The notes: generated by a model from the letters alone, not told the origin. DNA of 64,000 nucleotides from Streptomyces sclerotialus (GCA_000719105.1 JODX01000014.1:62001-126000), one strand, 5' to 3'. Positions 15,118 through 25,348 are shown, counted from the stretch's first letter. Made by a program: numbers and translations.

Positions 15118-17398
15118 ATGCCCCAGGACGACGACCACCGGCACGGCACCGTGCTGACCGACGAGGAGCTGCGCGGCCTGGACGCCCACTGGCGGGCCGC
15201 CAACTACCTGGCGGCGGGCCAGATCTATCTGCTCGCCAACCCGCTGCTGACCGAACCCCTGACCGCCGACCACATCAAGCCGCGGCTGCTGGGTCACTGG
15301 GGCACGTCCCCGGGACTGAACCTGGTGTACACGCACCTGAACCGGGTGATCAAGGCGCGTGGCCTGCACGCGCTGTGCGTCTGGGGCCCAGGACACGGCG
15401 GACCGTCCGTGCTGGCGAACTCCTGGCTGGAGGGCAGCTACAGCGAGACCTATCCGGACGTGTCCCGGGACGCGGCGGGCATGGAGCGGCTGTTCCGGCA
15501 GTTCTCCTTCCCGGGCGGGGTGCCGAGCCATGTCGCGCCGGAGGTGCCGGGCTCCATCCACGAGGGCGGGGAGCTGGGGTACTCGCTGGCGCACGCCTAC
15601 GGGGCCGCCTTCACCCGAGCTCGACGCGCTGCTCCACGGGTACGGCCACGAGCCGATCCACGTCACCGGCGACGACCCGGTCCAGATCCACCGGGCCCTC
15701 GCCGAGGCCTTCGACCGGGCCCTGGACACCATCGCCGGCATCCAGCGGGCGGCCCGCGACAGCGACGGCAGCGGCATCGGCAGCGGCACCGGCGACGAGG
15801 CCGGCACCGGCGACGAGGCCGGCCCCGGCGACGGCGGTGCGGCGGACGGGCGGCCGCGCTGGCCCGTGATCGTGTTGCGCACGCCGAAGGGCTGGACCGG
15901 CCCCGCCGAGGTCGACGGCAAGCCGGTGGCGGGCACCTGGCGCGCCCACCAGGTGCCCCTGTCCGGCGTCCGGGACAACCCGGAGCATCTGCGGCAGCTG
16001 GAGGCCTGGCTGCGCTCGTACCGCCCGGAGGAGCTGTTCGACGCCGAGGGCCGGCCGACCGCCGACGTCCTCGCCTGCGTCCCCGAAGGTGCCGAACGGC
16101 TGGGTGCCACCCCGCACGCCAACGGCGGCCTGCTCACCCGCACCCTGCCCATTCCCTCCCTCGACAACTTCGCCGTCCCCGTCGACAAGCCCGGCGCGAC
16201 GATGCACGAGCCCACCCGGGTCCTCGGCGGCCTCCTCGAACAGGTCATGCGGGACACCGCGGACCGCCGCGACTTCCGGCTGGTCGGCCCGGACGAGACC
16301 GCCTCCAACCGGCTCGACGCCGTCTACGACGCCAGCGGCAAGGCCTGGCAGGCCCAGGTCCTCCAGGTCGACGAGCACCTCGACCGGCACGGGCGGACCA
16401 TGGAGGTCCTCTCCGAGCACCTCTGCCAGGGCTGGCTGGAGGGCTATCTGCTCACCGGGCGGCACGGGCTGTTCTCCTGCTACGAGGCGTTCGTCCACAT
16501 CGTCGACTCGATGGTCAACCAGCACATCAAATGGCTGAAGACCTCCCGCTCACTGCACTGGCGCGCACCGATCCCGTCCCTGAACTACCTGCTCACCTCG
16601 CACGTCTGGCGCCAGGACCACAACGGCTTCTCCCACCAGGACCCCGGCTTCGTCGACCATGTGCTGAACAAGAGCATCGAGGTCGTCCGGATCTATCTGC
16701 CGCCGGACGCCAACACGCTGCTGTCCGTGACGGACCACGTGCTGCGCACCCGCGACTACGTCAACGTCGTCGTGGCGGGCAAGCAGCCCTGCTACGACTG
16801 GCTCTCCATGGACCAGGCCCGGGTGCACTGCGCGCGCGGTGCGGGCACCTGGGACTGGGCGGGCACGGAGAACGGCGACCGCGAGCCGGACGTGGTCCTG
16901 GCCTGCGCCGGGGACGTGCCGACACAGGAGGTGCTGGCGGCCGCGCAGCTGCTGCGCCGCCATCTGCCGGAGCTGGCGGTGCGGGTGGTCAACGTCGTGG
17001 ACATGACCCGACTGCTGCCCGCCGCCGACCACCCGCACGGGATGAGCGACTTCGAGTACGACGGCCTGTTCACCACCGACAAGCCGGTGATCTTCGCCTA
17101 CCACGGCTATCCGTGGCTGATCCACCGGCTCGCCTACAACCGCGCCGGCCACGACAACCTCCATGTGCGCGGCTACAAGGAGATGGGCACCACGACCACC
17201 CCGTTCGACATGGTGGTCCAGAACGACCTCGACCGCTACCGGCTGGTCATGGACGTCATCGACCGCGTGCCGGGGCTCGCCGTCCGGGCCACGGGCGTGC
17301 GGCAGCGCATGGCCGACGTGCGCACCCGCCACCACGCCTGGATCCGCGAGCACGGCACCGATCTGCCGGAGGTCGCGGAGTGGTCGTGGACCGGCTGA
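15118..17398 (+). pseudogene. xfp: Phosphoketolase, inactivated by internal deletion and frameshift
   Basis: Xylulose-5-phosphate/fructose-6-phosphate phosphoketolase (ThDP-dependent, forms acetyl phosphate). The N-terminal part reads well from ATG 15118 through [15 protein letters not shown] (about 15615), with GHGGP and GGELGYSL family motifs. The frame then shifts and resumes at [21 protein letters not shown] (about 15622) and continues intact to 17398. Intact family members have about 60-75 residues between these points, including the GDGEAETGPLA thiamine diphosphate motif and the HLNGYKI segment; here they are absent. So a deletion of about 200 bp or more, not a multiple of three, has removed the cofactor site. 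Either half might still be translated but not as an active enzyme. A Gly/Asp-rich tandem repeat ([13 protein letters not shown]) sits near 15780-15830. An assembly error is possible. Confidence 0.85.
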
Positions 17399-17420
17399 AC
17401 GACCGCCCGTCGCCCGGTCG

Positions 17421-18143
17421 TCATCCCCGCCAGTGGTACCGGCGCTCCGGACGCCCGGCGGCGCCGTACCGCAGGGACACGTCCGCGCTGCCGGTGGCGT
17501 GGAAGTACTCCAGATAGCGGCGGGCGCTGACCCGGGAGACCCCGGTGGCCGCCGCGCACTCGGCCGCGGAGAGGGTGCCGTCCGCCGCCCGCAGGACGCG
17601 CTCCACCAGGCCGGCGGTCTCCAGGCTCAGCCCCTTGGGCAGCGTGGTGCCGGGTGCGGTCGCGAACGCTCCGGCCAGCACCCGGTCCACGTCCGCCTGG
17701 CCCCGTACGACCGTGGTCAGCAGCCGGCCGCGCTGTGCGGCGTACCGCTCCAGCCGGGGACGCAGATCCTCGTACTCGAACGGCTTGAGGAGGTAGTCGA
17801 CGACACCGTGCCGGACGGCGCCGCGCACCGCGTCCGCCTCCCGCGCGGCGGTGATGGCCATGACGTCGCAGTCGTGCCCGGCGGCGCGCAGCCGCGGGAC
17901 GATGTCCAGGCCGAAGCCGTCCGGCAGGTACAGGTCGAGCAGGACGAGGTCCGGGCGGAGTTCCTCGACGGCCGCGACCGCCTCACGCGCGGTGCCCGCC
18001 GTGCCGACGACCCGGAACGGCTCGACGCGCTCGACGAACGTACGGTGCACCCGGGTCACCATGAAGTCGTCGTCGACCACGAGCACGTCGATCGTGCCGG
18101 TCGGTGCCGGTGCCGGCGCCGGCGCTCGGGTGGGTGCTCTCAT
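17421..18143 (-). CDS. CitB/DcuR-type response regulator
   Basis: A 240-residue response regulator. The receiver domain (about 18-135) has the acidic pair in LVVDDDFMV, the phosphoacceptor Asp in [11 protein letters not shown] and the Lys in LLKPFEY. The C-terminal part (about 185-235) has a CitB-type HTH ([18 protein letters not shown]). It is predicted to activate the divergent TctCBA transporter in response to an external tricarboxylate. Start ATG 18143 with GGAAGGAGG upstream; it overlaps the histidine kinase stop as ATGA, indicating coupling. Confidence 0.92.
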   Translation of the reverse strand: MRAPTRAPAPAPAPTGTIDVLVVDDDFMVTRVHRTFVERVEPFRVVGTAGTAREAVAAVEELRPDLVLLDLYLPDGFGLDIVPRLRAAGHDCDVMAITAAREADAVRGAVRHGVVDYLLKPFEYEDLRPRLERYAAQRGRLLTTVVRGQADVDRVLAGAFATAPGTTLPKGLSLETAGLVERVLRAADGTLSAAECAAATGVSRVSARRYLEYFHATGSADVSLRYGAAGRPERRYHWRG

Positions 18144-19831
18144 CGGGACCCTCCTTCCGCCACCGCCGGAGCAGGGTGGCTCACCGTCATGCGGGCGGTG
18201 AACATCGCCCCGTCGGGCGTGTTGGTCACCGCGATCTCCCCGCCGTGCCGCTCGCACACGAGCCGGGTGAGCGCGAGACCGATACCGCGTTCGCCCTCCT
18301 CGGCGGCCTTGGTGGTGAAGCCGTGCGCGAAGACCTCGTGGGCCAGTTCGGGGGCGACACCGGGGCCGGAGTCGCGGACCTCGATCTCCACGGTGGCGGC
18401 GTCCTGCCGGAGTCCCACCTCCACCCACGCCTCCGCATGGCCGGTGCCGGAGGCGGTGACCGCGTCGATGGCGTTGTCGACGAGGTTGCCCACCACGGTC
18501 GCGACATCGGCGGCGTCCTCCGGCGCGAGCCGGTCCAGCGCCGTGTCGTCCGAGATCCGCAGCGTCACCCGCCGCTCCGCCGCCAGCGAGGACTTCGCCA
18601 TCAGCAGGGCGGCCACGGCTGTGTCGCGGACCCGCCGGGCAAGCGTCATGTCGAGCGACTGACGGCGCTGGTGCAACGCGCGGATGTAGCGCACCACTTC
18701 CTCCTGTTCGCCGATCTGGATCAGCCCCGAGATGGTGTGCAGCTGGTTGGCGAACTCGTGGGCCTGCGCGCGCAGCAGCTCCGACGAACTGCGGAAGGAG
18801 CCGATCTCCCGCTCCAACCGGGCCAGTTCGGTGCGGTCCCGCAGCGTCGTCACCGAGCCGAGCGGGCGGCCGTCCTTGGCGACCGTCATCCGGTTCATCA
18901 CCAGGATGCGGCCGTCGCGGATGACGACTTGGTCCTGCCGGTCCTGCCGGTCCTGCCGGTCCTGCCGGTCCTGCCGGTCCGCGTCCGCGGGGCCGCCCCG
19001 AGCCCCGGTGAGCACGTCCCGCAGCCGTCCGTCGATGCCGAGCTCGGCGAGCCCGCGGCCCACACAGTCCTCCGGCAGCCCGAGCAGCCGCCGGCCCACG
19101 TCGTTCACCAGGGTGATCCGGGCCTGCGGGTCCAGTGCGACCACGCCCTCCGCGATGCCGTACAGCATCGCCTCCCGGTGCTCGGCCAGCCCCGCGATCT
19201 CGCGCGGCTCCAGGCCGAGGGTCTGCCGCTTCACCCGCCGTGCCAGCAGCCAGGAACCGGCCACGCCCAGCCCGCTGGCGATGCCCAGATAGGCCAGCAG
19301 GTACGAGGACGCCCCGCTCAGCCGCTGCCAGACCGTCGGGTACGCCTCGCCGATCATCACGGTGCCCAGCTCGCGCCCGAGGGTCTCCTCCGCGGCCCCG
19401 AGCACCGGCACCTGCGCCACCAGCTCCTGGCTGCCGTCCCAGGTCAGCGGCCCGGACCAGCCGCGGCCCCGGGCCACCCCGGCGCCGAGGGGCAGCCGGT
19501 CGCCGACCGTCGTCGGATCGGTCGAGCCGACGACGCGGCCCGTGTCGTCGGCCACCGTCACCGAGGTGACCCCGGACTGCACGTACGTCGACTGCACCAG
19601 GGTGGCCAGGGCGTCCGTCGGCGCCGGGCGGGCGAGCTGGCTGCGGACGAGGGGGGTGGCGGCGAGCTGTTCGGCCAGCGCGGCGACCCGGCGGCCCTCG
19701 ACACGGCGGAAGGTCGCCTCGGACTGGGCGAGTGAGACGGCGGCGACCGCCAGCAGCACCACCACGACGATGGCGAGCTGGAGCACCAGCATCTCGCCCG
19801 CGAGGGTATGGCGACGGAACGTGGCGACCAC
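18140..19831 (-). CDS. CitA/DcuS-type sensor histidine kinase
   Basis: A membrane histidine kinase of the citrate/C4-dicarboxylate family. Order: membrane helix, periplasmic-type PASp (CitAP) sensor domain with a VADDTGRVVGSTDP segment, second membrane helix (YLLAYLGIASGLGVAGSWLLA), cytosolic PAS, the SPOB-like dimerisation helix with phospho-His in QAHEFANQLHTISGL, and the ATPase domain (NLVDNAIDA; GPGV; GIGLAL). A run of DRQ repeats, from five 9-bp units at 18931-18975, is inserted in the PAS domain. Start: GTG at 19831 has AGGAGAG upstream; an in-frame GTG at 19870 is also possible. Coupled to the response regulator and divergent from TctCBA, so the ligand is probably citrate or a related tricarboxylate. 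Confidence 0.9.
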   Translation of the reverse strand: MVATFRRHTLAGEMLVLQLAIVVVVLLAVAAVSLAQSEATFRRVEGRRVAALAEQLAATPLVRSQLARPAPTDALATLVQSTYVQSGVTSVTVADDTGRVVGSTDPTTVGDRLPLGAGVARGRGWSGPLTWDGSQELVAQVPVLGAAEETLGRELGTVMIGEAYPTVWQRLSGASSYLLAYLGIASGLGVAGSWLLARRVKRQTLGLEPREIAGLAEHREAMLYGIAEGVVALDPQARITLVNDVGRRLLGLPEDCVGRGLAELGIDGRLRDVLTGARGGPADADRQDRQDRQDRQDRQDQVVIRDGRILVMNRMTVAKDGRPLGSVTTLRDRTELARLEREIGSFRSSSELLRAQAHEFANQLHTISGLIQIGEQEEVVRYIRALHQRRQSLDMTLARRVRDTAVAALLMAKSSLAAERRVTLRISDDTALDRLAPEDAADVATVVGNLVDNAIDAVTASGTGHAEAWVEVGLRQDAATVEIEVRDSGPGVAPELAHEVFAHGFTTKAAEEGERGIGLALTRLVCERHGGEIAVTNTPDGAMFTARMTVSHPAPAVAEGGSR

Positions 19832-19944
19832 GACGGACTCGATCTCTCCTGGCGGCACGGCGACCGGCACGGCGACCGGCAGGCCAGGGCGGCTCCGGTG
19901 CCGGGACGCACCATCATGGCGCCGACCTGCGGTATTGGAAAGAG

Positions 19945-20009
19945 TTGTCCGGGCGGAAGCTTGTGGTGACTGTCCGGGCGAAGACTTGTGGTGACCGCAA
20001 AGACCACAA
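19945..20009. promoter_or_regulatory. Direct and inverted repeats, candidate response-regulator site upstream of tctC
   Basis: Two 25-bp direct copies lie back to back at 19946-19970 and 19971-19995, both ending CTTGTGGTGAC. The second TTGTGGT (19986-19992) also pairs with ACCACAA (20003-20009) as an inverted repeat with a 10-bp spacer. The repeats lie between the divergent citA and tctC genes, about 140-200 bp before tctC, as expected for activator binding. Confidence 0.6.
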
Positions 20010-20151
20010 CCTCCATTGGTTGCGCAAGGCAGACAGCACCTCGGTGCGCGGGCACCATGTGGCGCACGTCACGCCCTTCCGGCAAGGGCTCCCCGTACTC
20101 GTAAGTACCCGTATGTACCCGTTTCGACCTCCAGAACAGGTGGTGGCAGTC

Positions 20152-21135
20152 GTGCGTCTGCGCGCTCTCCTCGCCCTGCTCGGGGCCGCCCTGCTCGTGC
20201 TCGTGGGACCGCCGCTGCTCACCCCCGGCAGCGGCGCCGACACCGGCACACAGATCCCGGGCCTGCGCTTCATGGTCCCCAACACGCCCGGTGGCGGCTA
20301 CGACATCACGGCCCGTACGGCCGCGAAGAACGCCGAGGACGCCGGGCTCACCCACACCGTCGAGGTGTTCAACCTGCCCGGCGCCGGCGGCACGGTCGGC
20401 CTGACCCGGCTGGTGAGCGAGCACGGCAACGGCAAGCTCGCCATGTCGATGGGCCTCGGCGTGGTCGGCGCCGCCCGCTCCAACGACGCGCCCAGCACCC
20501 TCGCCGACACCACCCCGATCGCCCGGCTCACCGAGGAGCAGGACGTCGTCGTGGTCGCCAAGGACTCCCCGTACAAGACGATCGGCCAGCTCGTCGACGC
20601 CTGGAAGAAGGCGCCGGGCAAGCTCCCGGTGGGCGGCGGCTCCTCGCCCGGCGGGCCCGACCACCTCGCGCCCATGCTGATGGCGCAGGCCGCCGGGATC
20701 GCGCCCAAGCAGGTCAACTACGTGCCCTTCGACGGCGGCGGCGAACTGCTCGCCTCCATCCTCGGCAACAAGGTCGCCTTCGGCGTCTCCGGCGTCGGCG
20801 AGTACCTGGACCAGATCAAGTCGGGGGAGCTGAGGCTGCTCGCCGTCACCGGCCCCGAGCGCGTCGCCGGCCTGGACGCGCCCACCCTCCAGGAGGCGGG
20901 CTACGACGTGAACTTCACCAACTGGCGCGGCATCGTCGCCCCGCCCGGCCTCTCCGACGCCGAACGCGTGAAGCTCACCCGGCTCTTCGAGGAACTGCAC
21001 GCCTCCGACGAGTGGCAGCAGTCCCTGAAGCGGAACGGCTGGGACGACGCCTTCCTCACCGGCGAGAAGTTCGGCGACTTCCTGGACGCGCAGGACAAGC
21101 GAGTGGTGTCGGTGCTGAAGGAGCTGGGACTGTGA
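20152..21135 (+). CDS. tctC: TctC-type tricarboxylate-binding protein
   Basis: Extracytoplasmic solute receptor of the tripartite tricarboxylate transporter (TTT) family. An N-terminal hydrophobic segment (LLALLGAALLVLVGPPLL) exports or anchors it; no clean lipobox is seen. The mature protein has the Bug-family fold with VPNTPGGGYDITART near the start, GAGGTVGLTRL and YVPFDGGGELLASILG. Binds citrate or another carboxylate and hands it to TctAB. Start: GTG at 20152 gives a compact signal peptide; in-frame ATG 20113 and GTG 20140/20143 are alternatives. It overlaps tctB by GTGA. Divergent from citAB. Confidence 0.9.
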   Translation: MRLRALLALLGAALLVLVGPPLLTPGSGADTGTQIPGLRFMVPNTPGGGYDITARTAAKNAEDAGLTHTVEVFNLPGAGGTVGLTRLVSEHGNGKLAMSMGLGVVGAARSNDAPSTLADTTPIARLTEEQDVVVVAKDSPYKTIGQLVDAWKKAPGKLPVGGGSSPGGPDHLAPMLMAQAAGIAPKQVNYVPFDGGGELLASILGNKVAFGVSGVGEYLDQIKSGELRLLAVTGPERVAGLDAPTLQEAGYDVNFTNWRGIVAPPGLSDAERVKLTRLFEELHASDEWQQSLKRNGWDDAFLTGEKFGDFLDAQDKRVVSVLKELGL

Positions 21136-21683
21136 CGACGCGGAACGATCTCACCCCGGGTACGGAAGCGAGTACCGGGCGCCCCTCCTGGCAGCGCTGG
21201 CTGCGCGAACACTCCGAACTCGGCGTCAGCGTCCTGCTCCTGCTCCTCGGTGTGCTCGTCCTCACCGACGCGCTCACCATGGACGTCGACATCGCCCAGC
21301 GCGGCCCGGTCGGACCGCGCACCGTGCCGATCGTCGTCGGCGCCGGGCTGCTGGTCATCGCCGCCCTGCTCGCCGTCGACGTGCTGCGCGGCGGCCGCGG
21401 CGAGGCGGAGGCCGGCGAGGACGTCGACCTGTCCGAACCCGCCGACTGGCGCACGGTGCTGCTGCTCACCGGGGTCTTCCTCGGCGCGGCCGTCCTCATC
21501 GAGCCGCTCGGCTTCCCCGTCGCGGGCGCCCTGCTCTTCTGGGGCGCCGCGTACGCCCTCGGCAGCCGCCGCCCCGACCGCGACCCGCTCATCGCGGCCG
21601 TGCTCTCCCTCGTCGCCTACCTCGTCTTCAACAACCTGCTCGGAGTTCCGCTGCCCGGCGGTCCCCTGATGGGAGTGCTGTGA
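21132..21683 (+). CDS. tctB: TctB small membrane subunit
   Basis: A 183-residue small permease subunit of the TTT transporter with four predicted helices: [54 protein letters not shown] and [15 protein letters not shown]. TctB is poorly conserved, so the call rests partly on position between tctC and tctA. Starts with GTG overlapping the tctC stop and ends one base before tctA's ATG, so all three genes are translationally linked. Confidence 0.88.
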   Translation: MTTRNDLTPGTEASTGRPSWQRWLREHSELGVSVLLLLLGVLVLTDALTMDVDIAQRGPVGPRTVPIVVGAGLLVIAALLAVDVLRGGRGEAEAGEDVDLSEPADWRTVLLLTGVFLGAAVLIEPLGFPVAGALLFWGAAYALGSRRPDRDPLIAAVLSLVAYLVFNNLLGVPLPGGPLMGVL

Positions 21684-21684
21684 C

Positions 21685-23187
21685 ATGAACGCCCTCAACT
21701 CCCTCCTGGACGGCTTCGGCACGGCCCTCACGCCCGTCAACCTCCTCTGGGCGGCCCTCGGCGTCCTCCTCGGCACGGCCATCGGCGTACTGCCCGGCAT
21801 CGGTCCCGCGATGGCGGTCGCGCTGCTGCTGCCGGTGACGTACGGGCTCGACCCGACCGGCGCGTTCATCATGTTCGCGGGCATCTACTACGGCGCCATG
21901 TTCGGCGGCTCGACGACCTCGATCCTGCTCAACACCCCCGGTGAGAGCGCCGCGGTGGTCGCCGCCATGGAGGGCAACCCCATGGCCAAGGCGGGGCGCG
22001 GCGCGCAGGCGCTCGCGGCCGCCGCCATCGGCCACTTCGCGGGCGGCATGATCGGTACGACGCTGCTGGTCGCGCTGGCGCCGACGGTCGCCGACCTCGC
22101 CGTCGACATCGGGGCGCCCGACTACTTCGCCATCATGGTCCTGGCGTTCATCGCGGTGACGTCCGTGCTCGGTTCCTCCCGCATCCGCGGCCTGGCCTCC
22201 CTCCTCATCGGCCTCACCCTGGGCCTCGTCGGCCTGGACCAGATGACGGGCCAGCAGCGCCTCACCTTCGGCTCCCTGCAACTCGCCGACGGCATCGACG
22301 TGGTGATCGTCGCGGTCGGCCTGTTCGCGATCGGCGAGGCCCTGTGGGTCGCCGCGCATCTCCGCCGTACGACGGGCGAGGCGATCCCGGTGGGCCGTCC
22401 CTGGCTCGGCCGCGGCGACGTGAAGCGCACCTGGAAGTCCTGGCTGCGCGGCCCGTTCATCGGCTTCCCGTTCGGCGCGATCCCGGCCGGCGGCGCGGAG
22501 ATCCCCACCTTCCTCTCCTATGTCACGGAGAAACGCCTCTCGCGCCACAAGGACGAGTTCGGCAAGGGCGCCATCGAGGGCGTCGCGGGACCGGAGGCCG
22601 CGGCGTCGGCCTCGGCGGCGGGCACGCTCGTCTCGATGCTCACCCTCGGCCTGCCCACCACGGCGGTCGCGGCCGTCATGCTGGCCGCCTTCCAGCAGTA
22701 CGGCATCCAGCCGGGCCCCCTCCTCTTCGAACGCGAACCCGACCTCGTCTGGGGCCTGATCGCCTCCCTCTTCGTCGGCATGGTGCTGCTCCTCGCCCTC
22801 AACCTGCCGCTGGCCCCGGTCTGGGCGAAGCTGCTGCGCATCCCGCGGCCGTACCTGTACGCCGGGATCCTGTTCTTCGCGGCCCTCGGCGCATACGCGG
22901 TCGGCGGCGAGGTCATCGACCTGGTCATCCTGCTGATCATCGGCCTGATCGGCTTCGGCATGCGGCGGTACGGCCTGCCGGTCCTCCCCGCCGTCATCGG
23001 CGTCATCCTCGGCCCGGCCGCCGAACAGCAGCTGCGGCGCGCCCTGCAGATCAGCGACGGCAGCGTCACGGGTCTGGTCGACACGCCCTTCTCGGTGACG
23101 GTGTACGCGGTCGTGGTGCTGCTGCTGGCGTGGCCGCTGGTGAGGAAGCCGGTGATGCGGGGGCGCGGGCGGACGACCCGGACGTGA
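21685..23187 (+). CDS. tctA: TctA large membrane subunit of tricarboxylate transporter
   Basis: A 500-residue permease with about 12 hydrophobic segments. Diagnostic TctA sequences include [39 protein letters not shown] and [12 protein letters not shown], each near the family consensus. It is the proton- or sodium-coupled translocation channel fed by TctC. The gene starts one base after tctB and is followed within 10 bp by a GC-rich hairpin, so tctCBA is a closed operon. Confidence 0.95.
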   Translation: MNALNSLLDGFGTALTPVNLLWAALGVLLGTAIGVLPGIGPAMAVALLLPVTYGLDPTGAFIMFAGIYYGAMFGGSTTSILLNTPGESAAVVAAMEGNPMAKAGRGAQALAAAAIGHFAGGMIGTTLLVALAPTVADLAVDIGAPDYFAIMVLAFIAVTSVLGSSRIRGLASLLIGLTLGLVGLDQMTGQQRLTFGSLQLADGIDVVIVAVGLFAIGEALWVAAHLRRTTGEAIPVGRPWLGRGDVKRTWKSWLRGPFIGFPFGAIPAGGAEIPTFLSYVTEKRLSRHKDEFGKGAIEGVAGPEAAASASAAGTLVSMLTLGLPTTAVAAVMLAAFQQYGIQPGPLLFEREPDLVWGLIASLFVGMVLLLALNLPLAPVWAKLLRIPRPYLYAGILFFAALGAYAVGGEVIDLVILLIIGLIGFGMRRYGLPVLPAVIGVILGPAAEQQLRRALQISDGSVTGLVDTPFSVTVYAVVVLLLAWPLVRKPVMRGRGRTTRT

Positions 23188-23193
23188 CGGGAA

Positions 23194-23225
23194 CCCCCGT
23201 GTGCCCCTTAGGGGACACGCGGGGG
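23194..23225 (+). terminator. Hairpin terminator after tctCBA
   Basis: A stem formed by CCCCCGTGTGCCCC (23194-23207) and GGGGACACGCGGGGG (23211-23225), with one slipped position and a TTA loop, starts 7 bp after the tctA stop. A second smaller hairpin (GGGGG/CCCCC) overlaps its 3' arm. No T-run, as is usual in Streptomyces. Confidence 0.75.
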
Positions 23226-23294
23226 CAAACCCCCTTACCGACAGGCCGGTTGGCGGGATGTCGGCGAGCGCGCGAGTGCACGAGGCTCTGCCGT

Positions 23295-24803
23295 ATGAAC
23301 AGAATCAAGCGAAACGCCGCGCTGCTCACCGCCACGGCCACGGCCGCCGTCCTGGCCCTCACCGCACCGCTGACCGCCACCGCGGCGGCCCCGGCTCCGG
23401 CCACCACCGGAGCCGGAGCCGCCGCCCTCGACTGGACCAAGTGCGAGGGCAGTGGGCTCGACCCACGCCAGGAGTGCACCACCATCGAGGTGCCGATGGA
23501 CTACGCCGATCCCGACGGCAGAACGATCAGCGTCGCGTTCTCCCGCATCCCGGCCGAGAACCCGAAGGCACGCCGCGGGGTGCTGCTCCTCATCCCCGGC
23601 GGACCGGGCGGCGGCGGCCTGAACCGGCCGTCCGGCAGGGGCCAGGACCTGCCGCAGGAGGTCCGGGACGCCTACGACCTGATCGGCTTCGATCCGCGCG
23701 GTTACGGCGCGTCGAGCCCCGTCAGCTGCGGCCTGGACCGCGCCGACCTCGCGACCAGCAAACTGCGCCCCTGGCCCGCCCCCGACGGCTCCATCACCGA
23801 GAACCTGGCCACCGCCCGCCGTATGGCGGACGCCTGCGCCCGCAACGGCGGCGAGCTCATCCAGCACATCAGCACCGCCAACGAGGCCCGCGACCTCGAC
23901 CGCATCCGCGCGGCCCTCGGCGAGCGCAAGGTCTCCGCGTGGGGCGTCTCGTACGGCACGTACGTCGGCGCCGTCTACGGCGAGCTCTTCCCGCACCGCA
24001 CCGACCGCATCGTGCTCGACAGCAACGACGACCCCGATCCCGCCCGGGTGGGCCGCGGCTGGCTCGCCGCGTACGAGGCCGGTGTCGAGGACAACTTCCC
24101 CGAGTTCGCCGCCTGGGCGTCGCGGCCCGGCAACCCGTACCGGCTGGCCGGCACGGCGGCCGAGGTGCGCCCGCTCTTCCTCGCCCTGGCCGCCCGCCTC
24201 GACCGCGAGCCCATCCCGTGGCCCGGCGCCAACCCGGAGGAACTCAACGGCAACGTGCTGCGCCAGACCATGCTGGACAGCCTCTACGACCCCGACGACT
24301 ACCAGGCCCTCGCCGAGCTGATCCTGGCCGCCCGGAAGGGCACCGTGCCGCCCGCGCCCCAGGCGCCGCCCGAGGAGATTCTGCAGAACTCCGCGGCGGT
24401 CGGCGCGGCCACCCTCTGCAACGACGTCGCCTGGCCCGCCTCACCAGCCGTGTACGAGAAGGCGGTCGCCGAGAGCCGTGCCGAGTATCCGCTGACCGCC
24501 GGCATGCCGAGGAACGCCATGCTCTGCGCGGCCTGGCCCTGGAAGCCGAAGGAGTCCCCGGTCCGCATCACCGACGACGGCCCCGCCACGATCATGCTGA
24601 TACAGAACGAGCGCGATGTGGCCACCCCGCTCGCCGGTGCCCGGAAACTGCGCGAGGCCCTCGGCCGGCGCGCCGTCATGGTGACCGTGGACTCCACCGG
24701 CCACGACGCCTACCTCGACAACGGCAACGCCTGCGGCGACCGCACCGTGACGCGCTTCCTGGCGACGGGGGAGCGGCCGCGGCGGGACGTGCACTGCGCC
24801 TGA
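23295..24803 (+). CDS. Secreted alpha/beta-hydrolase, tripeptidyl aminopeptidase (SlpD/E) type
   Basis: A 502-residue secreted protease-like hydrolase of peptidase family S33. It has a Sec signal peptide (MNRIKR, then an Ala-rich core ending near ATAAA at about 32), oxyanion-hole motif PGGPGG, FDPRGYG, nucleophile in WGVSYGTYVG, acidic residue in IQNERDVATP, and His in STGHDAY. Six or more Cys residues suggest disulfides outside the cell. Such enzymes remove tripeptides from exported proteins or free peptides. ATG 23295. Convergent with a MarR gene 14 bp downstream; no operon partner. Confidence 0.9.
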   Translation: MNRIKRNAALLTATATAAVLALTAPLTATAAAPAPATTGAGAAALDWTKCEGSGLDPRQECTTIEVPMDYADPDGRTISVAFSRIPAENPKARRGVLLLIPGGPGGGGLNRPSGRGQDLPQEVRDAYDLIGFDPRGYGASSPVSCGLDRADLATSKLRPWPAPDGSITENLATARRMADACARNGGELIQHISTANEARDLDRIRAALGERKVSAWGVSYGTYVGAVYGELFPHRTDRIVLDSNDDPDPARVGRGWLAAYEAGVEDNFPEFAAWASRPGNPYRLAGTAAEVRPLFLALAARLDREPIPWPGANPEELNGNVLRQTMLDSLYDPDDYQALAELILAARKGTVPPAPQAPPEEILQNSAAVGAATLCNDVAWPASPAVYEKAVAESRAEYPLTAGMPRNAMLCAAWPWKPKESPVRITDDGPATIMLIQNERDVATPLAGARKLREALGRRAVMVTVDSTGHDAYLDNGNACGDRTVTRFLATGERPRRDVHCA

Positions 24804-24817
24804 GCACGCACGTCCTC

Positions 24818-25276
24818 CTAGTGGTGCCAGGCACGCCCGCCCGTGTTGTGGATGAACCGCTGCAGCACCTTGAGGGTGGTCAGGTACTCCTCGTCGGAGA
24901 TGCCCGTGTGCCGTTCCGCCCACAGCTCGTCCTGGAGGGCCGCGGCCTTCCGGTGCAGTGCCCTGCCCTCGGGGGTGAGGCTCAGGCGCCCGTCGCCGTC
25001 CTCGGTGATCCAGCCCTGGACGACGGTCCCGTCGATCTCCGACTCCATCGTCTCCGCTCCCGTGTCGAGGTAGTTCCGCAGCAGCCGGGCCACCTCGTCG
25101 CGGGTCCTGACGGTGTCGGCGCCGGCGAGCTGCGCGAGCACCCACCACTGCGGCTGGGTGAGGCCGATCCCGGCGAGGGCGGCCCGGGTGCGGGTGACGA
25201 CGGCCTTGTAGGCCGCCCAGCTCCAGTAACCGATGGGCTGGCGGATCAGTTCGGCGTCGCTGTGCGAGTACTCCAT
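24818..25276 (-). CDS. MarR-family transcriptional regulator
   Basis: A 152-residue winged-helix protein with the MarR arrangement: long N-terminal dimer helix (WSWAAYKAVVTRTRAAL), central HTH (LAGADTVRTRDEVARLLRN), wing (EDGDGRLSLTPEGRALH) and C-terminal dimer helices. Start ATG 25276 with AAGGGG upstream; an ATG five codons earlier is possible. Divergent from an alpha/beta-hydrolase gene, which it probably controls along with itself. Ligand unknown. Confidence 0.88.
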   Translation of the reverse strand: MEYSHSDAELIRQPIGYWSWAAYKAVVTRTRAALAGIGLTQPQWWVLAQLAGADTVRTRDEVARLLRNYLDTGAETMESEIDGTVVQGWITEDGDGRLSLTPEGRALHRKAAALQDELWAERHTGISDEEYLTTLKVLQRFIHNTGGRAWHH

Positions 25277-25313
25277 GGTCAACCCCTTCATGACGGTCCG
25301 CGGTGGGTCCGAA

Positions 25314-25348
25314 TCGGTTGGACAGGACGACCGTAGGAACTCAACCGA
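25314..25348. promoter_or_regulatory. Inverted repeat, candidate MarR operator
   Basis: TCGGTTG (25314-25320) and CAACCGA (25342-25348) form a 7-bp inverted repeat in the MarR/hydrolase intergenic region. The right arm falls inside a possible minus-strand promoter with TTGACC as -35 and TACGGT as -10 (19-bp spacing), so binding there would suit autorepression. Weak support. Confidence 0.35.

Noticed and set aside
15118..17517. Reading the first phosphoketolase frame as one 799-residue protein
   Set aside because: After about 15618 the frame gives Arg/Pro-rich nonsense, while the true C-terminal sequence continues in another frame.
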